This document shows, in pieces, positions 16,036-23,214 of a DNA stretch of 34,499 nucleotides (positions are counted from its first letter, which is position 1; each line of letters starts with the position of its first letter). The stretch lies in the NCBI GenBank assembly GCA_021372055.1, contig JAJFVB010000002.1, positions 1 through 34,499 of the forward strand, written 5' to 3'. The stretch is from Desulfobacteraceae bacterium (GTDB taxonomy: Bacteria; Desulfobacterota; Syntrophobacteria; Syntrophobacterales; Syntrophobacteraceae). A model generated the notes under the pieces. That model worked only from the letters and a program-made list of their open reading frames with translations, did no database searches and was not told the DNA's origin. The position numbers and the translations under genes were made by a program.

Positions 16036-17417
16036 TCCCCGGCATTCGCCCTCCCCCTCACCCTCTCGTCCATCCTCAAACCCGCCACCCAGCAGATCTT
16101 TTCCCGGTCACACAAGAGGGGTACGGCCCCGCGGGCCTCTTTCGGGATTTTTGCATCGGTGAAAAAATCCTGGAGCTTTTTCGAACACTCCATGCCAAGA
16201 GGATGAAAACGGTCCCCCGGGTGCCAGAACCTCAGGCAAAGAGGCCATTTCAACCTGGCCGAATCCATGATCGCCACATCTTTGCCCGGACGAGGCAGGG
16301 TGGCCGCATCCCCTTCCCGAATGCTAATCTCCACCTGGTAATTTCCGATCCTGTAGATACCAGGCCCGGGGACCTGTACGGTTGTGTCATCGACGGATAA
16401 AACGGCGGCTGGGATTTTCCGGAAGAGCAGTGATTCCTGTTCCCGGATTGCCTCGAACCCTCCGGGAAACCGGATGGATTTGCGACGCTTTTCGGCCCTC
16501 ACCGCTTCGACCAGCGCTTCGAGGTGCGTCATTCCTATTCCGGACAGATCTCCGCGAATTCTTTCGAGCGCGTGGCGCAAAACGCGCCGCAGGAGGCCTT
16601 TGTGCAGTCCCCCGAGCATGTTCGCGTTGAGCGATATTCCATTCGAGCTCTCCTCGCGGCAAAGATCCGCCCAAACCCGATCCACCTCGGCCTCCCACCA
16701 CGAATCCTCCTCGCGCGCGAGTTCGGCATGCCTTGCTATCGTCCTCTCGATTTCCGGGTGGAAAGCGCTTCTGAGCAGGGGGAATACTTCAAGCCGCAGG
16801 CGGTTTCTCTGGCAAAAGGGTTCGAAGTTGCTGAGATCGTTTCTGAAGGATGCGCCGCGCTCCTCCAGGTACCGGAGAATCTCCTCCCGGGTGGCGAAAA
16901 GCAGGGGCCGGATGATGCCGTCCGCGGTTGCGGGGAGCATTGCCCGGATGCCTCCCGGTCCGGTGCCTCGAAGTATCCTGAGAAGCACTTCCTCGGCCTG
17001 ATCGGTCGCCGTATGGCCGAGCGCGATTCTCGTTGCGCAGATCTCCCCGGCGGTGCGCCTGAGAAAGGAATGACGGCATTGCCGCGCGGCCATTTCGACC
17101 GAAATCCTGTTTGCGCGGGAAAACGCAAGCACGTCCCCGGAGCCGCAATAAAACTGCATGCCCGCCCGGCCCGCCAGATCGCGGACAAATTCCCTGTCGG
17201 CATCGGAATCCCGGCCGCGCAGCCGGTGGTCGAAATGAGCCACAGAAATATGAGAAATTTCAAATATTTCCTGGATTTGGATCATGACGTTCAGGAGGGC
17301 CACGGAATCCGGGCCGCCCGAAACGGCGGCAAGAATTCCATCCCGCGGAGATATCAGTCCGTATTGCCTGATGTATGCGGCAGCCCGGTCCGCGAATGGC
17401 CGGGATTTCGGAGTCAT
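16005..17417 (-). CDS. tilS: tRNA(Ile)-lysidine synthetase TilS
   Basis: Converts C34 of the CAU-anticodon tRNA-Ile to lysidine with ATP and lysine, so that AUA is read as Ile. The 470 residues start with an N-type ATP-pyrophosphatase domain: ILAAVSGGPDSVALL with the P-loop SGGPDS at 33-38, VAHFDHRLRG at about 59-68, and GHTATDQAEEVLLRILRGTG near 144-163. The C-terminal tRNA-binding domain includes RFWHPGDRFHPLGM and KKLQDFFTDAKIP. The ATG overlaps the stop of the upstream membrane protein gene by 4 nt (ATGA), and its end overlaps a small ORF. Confidence 0.95.
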   Translation of the reverse strand: MTPKSRPFADRAAAYIRQYGLISPRDGILAAVSGGPDSVALLNVMIQIQEIFEISHISVAHFDHRLRGRDSDADREFVRDLAGRAGMQFYCGSGDVLAFSRANRISVEMAARQCRHSFLRRTAGEICATRIALGHTATDQAEEVLLRILRGTGPGGIRAMLPATADGIIRPLLFATREEILRYLEERGASFRNDLSNFEPFCQRNRLRLEVFPLLRSAFHPEIERTIARHAELAREEDSWWEAEVDRVWADLCREESSNGISLNANMLGGLHKGLLRRVLRHALERIRGDLSGIGMTHLEALVEAVRAEKRRKSIRFPGGFEAIREQESLLFRKIPAAVLSVDDTTVQVPGPGIYRIGNYQVEISIREGDAATLPRPGKDVAIMDSARLKWPLCLRFWHPGDRFHPLGMECSKKLQDFFTDAKIPKEARGAVPLLCDREKICWVAGLRMDERVRGRANAGEWVIARLRAE

Positions 17418-18211
17418 GTATCCAGATCGGCCGGGCGGGAACCTGCGCCTCCGGAACAGGAGTCCGCAGGCTTATCGTCCTTCGGGGGCTCGGGAAGAAG
17501 CTGAACCGCGTCCTTCCACCGCTTGCCGTTCACCAGGAGCTTTCCCGCGCTGTTCAGGACGGTGTTGTCTTCGAGTATTATCAGCCCGAATCGCTCGGCA
17601 ACCTGGCTCTTGTACTGGTATTCCATCGCGCGTTTTCGGAGCTTGTAATTCAGGAAGACAAGGATCAGGGCGAACACGGACAGGAGGATCAGCACGCCCC
17701 CGGCGGTCAGGAGAAGAATTCTGACGGATTTTTCTCCAATGTTGCCGATGAGCGAAACAATCGCATCCAGTTTGTAGAAGAAACCGACCGAGACGCCCAG
17801 GAGCAGAAGCAGGGCCAAAAACGGGAGTCTCTGGACCCAGGTCACCATCCGGTTGAGCTTCTGGATTCTCCCCGCGCCCAATTCTTCGGCCTGCGGAGAT
17901 TGCGCGCCTCCCGGTCTGGCATCGCCGGGATCGGCGAAATACTTGTTGAACCCGACTATGACGATGCCCATGAGGAAAGTGATGCCAACGGGGGCTAGAA
18001 AAGCCACGATAAAATAGAGGCGCCAGGGAAATGTATTTCCGCCCTCGCGGCCGCTGTCCCCGAGTTGGTAGAGCCAGCAGGTCAGGAGGATGAGTATTTC
18101 GACCCAGCCTAAAAAATAGAGGTATTTGCGGAAAAGTTCCTTCCGCTCTACATCGTTGAACAGGGCGGCAATGCTCTTGAGCCCGTCGGATTTTTCACTC
18201 GAACTTTCCAT
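17414..18211 (-). CDS. Hypothetical four-helix membrane protein
   Basis: A 265-residue protein I do not recognise. It has four hydrophobic segments at about 31-50, 64-88, 129-146 and 163-188, no signal peptide, and cytoplasm-like charged ends. After the last segment a basic stretch ([16 protein letters not shown]) leads to a soluble tail with [20 protein letters not shown]. It is translationally linked to tilS by an ATGA overlap, and is probably the first gene of that small operon. It faces away from purC across a 143-bp gap. Confidence 0.7.
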   Translation of the reverse strand: MESSSEKSDGLKSIAALFNDVERKELFRKYLYFLGWVEILILLTCWLYQLGDSGREGGNTFPWRLYFIVAFLAPVGITFLMGIVIVGFNKYFADPGDARPGGAQSPQAEELGAGRIQKLNRMVTWVQRLPFLALLLLLGVSVGFFYKLDAIVSLIGNIGEKSVRILLLTAGGVLILLSVFALILVFLNYKLRKRAMEYQYKSQVAERFGLIILEDNTVLNSAGKLLVNGKRWKDAVQLLPEPPKDDKPADSCSGGAGSRPADLDT

Positions 18212-18240
18212 ATCGCTCTCAGGATCTTGTTCAGAACTTA

Positions 18241-18269
18241 TTGATATCCATTTCGAAACAGGATAACAA
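18241..18269 (+). promoter_or_regulatory. Possible sigma-70 promoter of purC
   Basis: TTGATA-N17-TAACAA. The -35 is good but the -10 is weak, and no PurR-like operator or riboswitch is obvious in the 143-bp gap. Confidence 0.3.
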
Positions 18270-18354
18270 ATGGCGCAAACCCGGTCAACCGCCTTCTGGC
18301 GGATGCCGCGGTGCGCCGCACCGAGTAGATAACAGAAACAGACAAGGAGGAAAG

Positions 18355-19248
18355 ATGAATCAGGAGGCGATTTTTGAAACGAATTTTCCGGGATTGAAAC
18401 TCCTTTCCCGTGGCAAGGTCAGAGACATCTACGATCTGGGCGACTCGCTTCTTATCGTTGCCACGGACCGTATCTCAGCCTTTGACGTTATCATGCGAAA
18501 TCCCGTTCCCGACAAGGGAAAGATCCTTTCGCAGCTTTCGCAGTTCTGGCTCGACTATCTCAAGGACATCATTGAAAATCACCTGATAAGCGCCGATGTA
18601 AGGGATTTTCCGGAAGTCTGCCGTCCCTATGCGCAGCAGCTCCTCGGACGCTCCATGTGGGTCAGGAAGGCAAAAGTGCTGCCCTTTGAATGTATCGTGC
18701 GGGGCTATCTCGCCGGGTCCGGCTGGGTCGATTACAAAAAAACCGGCCGACTCTGCGGCATTGCTCTTCCCGAGGGACTTATCGAGGCTCAGAAACTGCC
18801 CAAAACCCTCTTTACGCCCTCCACGAAGGCCGAACTCGGAGCGCACGACGAGAACGTCTCCTTTGAAAAGATGGCCGACGCGGTGGGCCGCGAGCTTGCC
18901 GAGCGGATGAGCGGCGCCGCGGTGGCGCTCTACGAGAAAGCCGCCGTCTACGCCGCCCAACGCGGGATCATCCTCGCGGACACGAAATTCGAATTTGGCC
19001 TCATCGAAGGGCGGCTCGCCCTTGTCGACGAAGTGCTCACGCCGGATTCGAGCCGCTTCTGGCCGGCTGACCGCTACAAGCCCGGAACGAGTCCCGAAAG
19101 CTTCGATAAGCAGTTCCTGCGCGACTATCTGCTCGGAAGCGGCTGGACGAAAAACGATCCTGCGCCGACCCTGCCCGAAGATGTCGTTGTGAACACCCGG
19201 GCGAGGTACATGGAAGCCCTCAAACGGCTTTCGGGAAAGGAAATCTGA
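18355..19248 (+). CDS. purC: SAICAR synthase PurC
   Basis: Phosphoribosylaminoimidazole-succinocarboxamide synthase, which joins CAIR and aspartate using ATP in purine synthesis. The 297 residues belong to the longer PurC type. Motifs: [20 protein letters not shown] near 21-40, SAFDVIM, the family signature region [26 protein letters not shown], and LADTKFEFG followed by [14 protein letters not shown]. Start is the ATG at 18355 with AAGGAGG five bases upstream; the frame is open further upstream but lacks a site. The ParB-like gene follows after 6 nt. Confidence 0.96.
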   Translation: MNQEAIFETNFPGLKLLSRGKVRDIYDLGDSLLIVATDRISAFDVIMRNPVPDKGKILSQLSQFWLDYLKDIIENHLISADVRDFPEVCRPYAQQLLGRSMWVRKAKVLPFECIVRGYLAGSGWVDYKKTGRLCGIALPEGLIEAQKLPKTLFTPSTKAELGAHDENVSFEKMADAVGRELAERMSGAAVALYEKAAVYAAQRGIILADTKFEFGLIEGRLALVDEVLTPDSSRFWPADRYKPGTSPESFDKQFLRDYLLGSGWTKNDPAPTLPEDVVVNTRARYMEALKRLSGKEI

Positions 19249-19254
19249 TCGGAG

Positions 19255-20235
19255 ATGGATTGCGGATTCGTCCCGCGCGACGAAATCGACCTGCGGGACC
19301 GCACCTTTGAAATTCGTTCATACGTGGAATCGGCCGATATTGCCGGATCGCTCAGGCGATTCGGCATCCTGGTCCCTCCCTGGGTTCAGAGGAGCGGCCG
19401 GGGATACATTGTCGCAGACGGCTTCAAGAGGCTTGATTCGTCCGCCGCGAGCGGGGAGAAAGCGATCTTCTGCCGGATCCTCTCCGGGACGATTCCCCGG
19501 CGAGACGTTTGGCTGCAAAGGATCGAAACGAAACTCTTCGGACCCGGCCTCAATCCGGCCGAAAAGGCCCGGATTGCTTCCGTGCTGATCGAGCTTTTCC
19601 CGTCCGGCGAGGTTCCCCGGCAATTTTTTGACAGGCTTCGCATCTCGCCGCGCAGAGAGGTTCTCCACGCCTGGGCGAAGCTCGCCTCTTTCGGCCCGGA
19701 GCTTCTCCAGGTCATAGCTTCGGGGGACATTGCCGAGCGCGCCGCACTTGAACTCGCGGAGTGGGACCCGGAGAGCAGGTCGACCGCATTGACCGTTCTT
19801 GCGGAACTCCGGTGCAGCGCGAGCATCCAGGTCGAAATCGTCGAACGCATAAACGAAATTTCCCTCAGGGAAGAGACCGGGCGGGCGGAAATCCTGCACT
19901 GCGCCGAGGCCGAGGCGATTTTGTCCGCTGGAGAGATGAACCACAGGCAGAAGACGCAGATGCTGCGCGATCACCTCCGGCGGCTTCGCTTTCCGAGGTT
20001 GCGGGAGCGCGAGCACCGCTTTGGGGAGCAGCTGGAGGCGCTCGGACTTCCGGGCTCCCTGAAGATCCTTCCTCCACCTTCCTTTGAAGGAAACGGCTGG
20101 AGACTCGAACTCGCCTTTACGAGCGCGGAAGATCTCCGGGGGGGGGTGGATGCGGTTCGGACACTTTTGAACTCCGACGGTTTGGATTCGCTCATGGCCG
20201 GGGTTTCCCCAAAAACCGGCGGACGGACCGGATGA
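19255..20235 (+). CDS. ParB-like N-terminal domain protein, partner of the SPL-like gene
   Basis: A 326-residue protein. Residues 8-80 look like a ParB/sulfiredoxin-fold domain: EIDLRDRTFEIR, SLRRFGILVPPWVQ at 32-45 and the DGFKRLDSS stretch at 55-63 where ParB has its G-E-R-R CTP-binding motif. The rest is mostly helical, charged and unrecognised; no clear helix-turn-helix or dimer domain is visible. The ATG lies 6 nt after purC with GGAG touching it and AAAGGAAA 14 bases upstream. The stop overlaps the radical SAM start as ATGA, so the two proteins are probably made together. A chromosome-partition role is unlikely as no parA or parS is seen. Confidence 0.7.
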   Translation: MDCGFVPRDEIDLRDRTFEIRSYVESADIAGSLRRFGILVPPWVQRSGRGYIVADGFKRLDSSAASGEKAIFCRILSGTIPRRDVWLQRIETKLFGPGLNPAEKARIASVLIELFPSGEVPRQFFDRLRISPRREVLHAWAKLASFGPELLQVIASGDIAERAALELAEWDPESRSTALTVLAELRCSASIQVEIVERINEISLREETGRAEILHCAEAEAILSAGEMNHRQKTQMLRDHLRRLRFPRLREREHRFGEQLEALGLPGSLKILPPPSFEGNGWRLELAFTSAEDLRGGVDAVRTLLNSDGLDSLMAGVSPKTGGRTG

Positions 20236-21344
20236 TACGGCGAGCGCCCGGGCGCGTCATCGTGGAATCGGAGGTCGCGGGCGGATCCCTTGTTGCCTCG
20301 CTGAGAGCGAACCTTCCGCATGCCGTCTTCGAAACGGTGGACAGGGTCTCGGAACAACCGTGCCGCGATCCGGGAGTGCTGGAGGTCGTCAGGTTCCGGG
20401 GCCGATTCCTGAAGTCCTGCCCCGGCACGCGCCACTACCATTGCTGCGGGTACAGGATTCTCCACTTCGGCACCCAGTGCACGCTGGAATGCTCCTATTG
20501 CATTCTCCAGGCCTATCTGAACCAGCCTAACCTCCGGCTGTTCGGAAATATCGACGACATGCTCGGGGAACTCTCGGCCGATCTCGAAGAAAACAGCGGC
20601 CGCCTGCACAGGATCGGCACGGGAGAGTTCACCGACTCCATGCTGCTTGACCCCTACACGGGCCTCTCCCGGCTCCTAGTCCCCTTCTTTGCGAAAACAC
20701 CCAACGCGGTCCTCGAACTCAAGACGAAGACGGACTTCATCGGCAATCTCGACGGCCTGGAACACAACGGACACACCATCGCGGCATGGTCGCTCAACGC
20801 GGAGCACGTCCGAAGGCGCGAGGAACCTTTCGCGGCAACGCTTAAGGAAAGGCTGAATGCGGCCCGCTTCTGCGCCGAGAGGGGGTATTATCTCGCCTTC
20901 CACTTCGATCCCATAATCGAGCACCCGGACTGGCGATCGGGTTACGGCGAGGTCCTGGACAGGCTCTTCGATGCGGTCGATCCCTCGCGGATCGTCTGGA
21001 TGAGTCTCGGCGCATTTCGGTTCATGCCTGAGCTCAAATCCATTATCCAGGAGCACCACGGGCGGAGCCGGATACCCTACGGCGAGTTCATCCGCGGGCT
21101 GGACGGTAAAATGCGTTATTTCCGGGACATAAGGGTGGAGTTCTACTCTTTCATGATTAATAAAATCAGGCGGGCGGACCCGCACCTCTGCGCTTACCTC
21201 TGCATGGAGGGAGACGACATTTGGTTGGAATCGTTCGGTTTCTCGCCCCGGGAACGCGGCGGGCTCGATCGCATGCTCGACCACGCGGTCAGGGATCGCA
21301 TGCACATCGACATCACCGCACCGGAAACGCAACCTTTTGTTTAG
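20232..21344 (+). CDS. Radical SAM protein of the spore photoproduct lyase family
   Basis: A 370-residue radical SAM enzyme that should reductively cleave S-adenosylmethionine with a [4Fe-4S] cluster held by C83-x3-C87-x2-C90 (QCTLECSYC). The preceding GRFLKSCPGTRHYHCCGYR and following ILQAYLNQP are typical of SplB-like proteins, as are TGEFTDSMLLD, ELKTKTDF and AAWSLNAEHVRRREEP. Where spore photoproduct lyase has its hydrogen-donor cysteine (Cys141 in Bacillus), my by-eye alignment places Glu132 or Phe133, so true DNA-photoproduct repair is doubtful. It overlaps the ParB-like gene by 4 nt. The substrate is unknown. Confidence 0.85.
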   Translation: MIRRAPGRVIVESEVAGGSLVASLRANLPHAVFETVDRVSEQPCRDPGVLEVVRFRGRFLKSCPGTRHYHCCGYRILHFGTQCTLECSYCILQAYLNQPNLRLFGNIDDMLGELSADLEENSGRLHRIGTGEFTDSMLLDPYTGLSRLLVPFFAKTPNAVLELKTKTDFIGNLDGLEHNGHTIAAWSLNAEHVRRREEPFAATLKERLNAARFCAERGYYLAFHFDPIIEHPDWRSGYGEVLDRLFDAVDPSRIVWMSLGAFRFMPELKSIIQEHHGRSRIPYGEFIRGLDGKMRYFRDIRVEFYSFMINKIRRADPHLCAYLCMEGDDIWLESFGFSPRERGGLDRMLDHAVRDRMHIDITAPETQPFV

Positions 21345-21499
21345 GTTTCTCAAACTGCCGGGTTTCTGATAAAAGGAGCCCAATCAACCGAGAAAATGCG
21401 GCGTTTGCATGCCGGCAAAATCACGATTTCGGACCGTCATTTCCTTTCGACAGGCAAAGGACGGCCCTGCTCCTTATCGGGGCCAGAGAGGTCATCTGA

Positions 21500-22591
21500 A
21501 TGGAATACGGACTCAGGCGGTATGAGGCGATCCAGAGGCTCTGGTGGTTTCTGTTCATAATAATTTGCCTGGTCGCAGCCAACTTTTCGAGCAGCTTTTC
21601 TCAAACGGCCCTGACCAATCCGCAACTCAGAGACTTGAGAAACCTTGACTTCTGGATGGGTCTGCATGGAATTCGCATGGCCCCTCTACCGCCGGATGCC
21701 GCCGGAAAGGACAAACTGGGGTCGGTGGACCCGTCTTTCAAACCGGACGCGAAAAAGCCGCCCGCTAAAGTCGGAGTGAAACCTCCGGTTGGCTCCTCCA
21801 CGGAGATTGAAGACACGCAGAAAGATCTCCAGCTTCTGACCAAGGTCCTCATATACCTCATTCGCATCGGCCTTCTGTTCCTCGAACTGAAACTCCTGTG
21901 GCTCCTTATCCAGTACATCGCGCGCTATGCTCTTCAGGCGACCATGGCCGGAAGCGTGGAGAACAGGCAACCGCTGAAATCGGACATCGCCAGGACAAAC
22001 CCTTCCCTGCTGTTTCCGAGGCAAGCCCTGATGAACCGGATCAATCGGGTGCCCCTGAACTTTTTCCTTCACCCTTTCCTGCGCATGCGCCTGATGCTCT
22101 CGGGCTTTCAGGACAACGTCTCATCCGAGGAACTTTTCGAAAAAGAGCGCCGCATCGTCGAGTCGGACTGGCAAATACTCTACAGCTCGTGGGGACCTTT
22201 CCGCTGGCTCTTCTGGATGCTCCCCGTCCTCGGACTCGCCCAGACCGCCGGGCTTCTCTATTTTCAGTTCCACTCGGCAACCATTTCGCAAAAAGAAATC
22301 CTCGACACGATTCAGACCATGCCCACGGCCCTGCTTCCGCTCATTCAGGCCGCAGGCATCGTGGTCTTCTTCAAAATTGCGGCCGCACTGCTGAGGCGCA
22401 TCGAAGAACTCTACCTCTCAAATCTTGACGCTTTTATCTACGACAGGCTGCTCTCCAGGCTTCCGCTCCAGAGCAAGGACACCTTGCTCGTCCTGCAAAC
22501 GCTTCAAAGGGAATTCAACGAACTGAAGACAGCTTTGATAAAGCTCGAAGAAAAACTTCTCCCCGGCAGAAAGGGAGGCACTCCGTCTTGA
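21500..22591 (+). CDS. Membrane protein with MotA/TolQ/ExbB-like layout
   Basis: A 363-residue protein with an N-terminal membrane segment (13-29), a Pro/Lys-rich linker (about 60-105), and further segments at about 115-140, 235-254 and 275-298. The last pair, with LPVLGLAQTAGLL before it and AALLRRIEELYLSNLDAFIYD after it, resembles the TolQ/ExbB/MotA proton-channel arrangement; this is a by-eye impression, not a clear family match. The C-terminus (330-356) looks like a coiled coil. The ATG has AGAGAGG seven bases upstream. No tolR/exbD partner follows; the stop overlaps the DUF721 gene start (TTGA). Confidence 0.55.
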   Translation: MEYGLRRYEAIQRLWWFLFIIICLVAANFSSSFSQTALTNPQLRDLRNLDFWMGLHGIRMAPLPPDAAGKDKLGSVDPSFKPDAKKPPAKVGVKPPVGSSTEIEDTQKDLQLLTKVLIYLIRIGLLFLELKLLWLLIQYIARYALQATMAGSVENRQPLKSDIARTNPSLLFPRQALMNRINRVPLNFFLHPFLRMRLMLSGFQDNVSSEELFEKERRIVESDWQILYSSWGPFRWLFWMLPVLGLAQTAGLLYFQFHSATISQKEILDTIQTMPTALLPLIQAAGIVVFFKIAAALLRRIEELYLSNLDAFIYDRLLSRLPLQSKDTLLVLQTLQREFNELKTALIKLEEKLLPGRKGGTPS

Positions 22592-23118
22592 AGGCGCCTT
22601 CGGACAGGGGAGGACCAAGCCTCCCCGCGGGAACGCTGCTCAAGCAGTTCCTCCAGCGCCATCCCGCCTTTTCCGCCAATCCGATCGGCGACTGGAAGGA
22701 GCTTGTGGGAGAGCAGATCGCCCGCTACACGCGCCCGCGTTCCCTGAAGCAGCGGGTACTCGTGATCGCGGCCCACGATTCCGTCTGGAAACACCATCTC
22801 GAACAGCTCAAGGAAGTCCTGGCGGAAAAAATAAACGGCAAGAGGCCCGAACCGATTGTCGAGCAGATCGTTATCAAGGTGGCCCAGATACCGGAGGCCG
22901 CCGAACTGGTGAACCCCGCCCACAAGGAGCTTCAGAAGCTCAAGGGCAGGAAGCCCGCCCTCCGAAAGAAACCGAAAACGCCCGTGAGGAAGCTGACCGG
23001 GGAGGAACAGCTGCTTTTGAAGGGCGTTTCCGACCCCGAACTCAGGAATCTCGGTGCAAAGCTCCTGAAACGCATTCCCCTGGAAGACGAAACCGATGGA
23101 AAAGAGCGGGGGAAATGA
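22588..23118 (+). CDS. DUF721 (DciA-like) protein
   Basis: A 176-residue protein of the DUF721 family, which includes DciA, the DnaB helicase-loading factor of bacteria without DnaC. The family core is at about 14-95: LLKQFLQRHPAF, WKELVGEQIARYTRP and LVIAAHDSVWKHHLEQLK. A basic linker (115-135, with RKPALRKKPKTPVRK) follows. The start is TTG at 22588, overlapping the previous stop as TTGA, with AGGGAGG about ten bases upstream. Its final residues (DGKERGK) and stop codon are encoded by a dispersed repeat, so the original C-terminus may have been replaced. Confidence 0.8.
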   Translation: MKAPSDRGGPSLPAGTLLKQFLQRHPAFSANPIGDWKELVGEQIARYTRPRSLKQRVLVIAAHDSVWKHHLEQLKEVLAEKINGKRPEPIVEQIVIKVAQIPEAAELVNPAHKELQKLKGRKPALRKKPKTPVRKLTGEEQLLLKGVSDPELRNLGAKLLKRIPLEDETDGKERGK

Positions 23119-23127
23119 TTCCCCCGC
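23098..23127 (-). terminator. Minus-strand terminator within repeat copy C
   Basis: On the minus strand the hairpin GCGGGGGAA/TTCCCCCGC (23106-23127) is followed by TCTTTTCC. It would end transcription of the molybdopterin/flavoprotein operon. Confidence 0.65.
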
Positions 23128-23186
23128 CGTGCCCCCTCAGGCTATGCCGCAAGCGCAAAAATGAGCAGCGCAGCTGCGTGTGGGGC

Positions 23187-23214
23187 GTGGGGAGCCGGCT
23201 CCCCACTCTTTTTT
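23187..23214 (+). terminator. Plus-strand terminator within repeat copy C
   Basis: A perfect 10-bp inverted repeat GTGGGGAGCC/GGCTCCCCAC (23187-23206) is followed by TCTTTTTT. It would end transcription from purC through the DUF721 gene. Confidence 0.85.

Larger units (their letters stand above)
23096..23214 (+). repeat. Dispersed palindromic repeat, copy C, filling a convergent gene junction
   Basis: It starts ATGGAAAAGAGCGGGGGAAA and continues with the same blocks as the 28589-28789 copy, including AAATGAGCAGCGCAGCTGCG and the palindrome GTGGGGAGCCGGCTCCCCAC. Over the last 50 bases the two copies differ at only a few places. Outer terminal repeats are absent. It supplies the stop codon of the DUF721 gene and touches the stop of the opposing flavoprotein gene at 23214. 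Confidence 0.85.
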
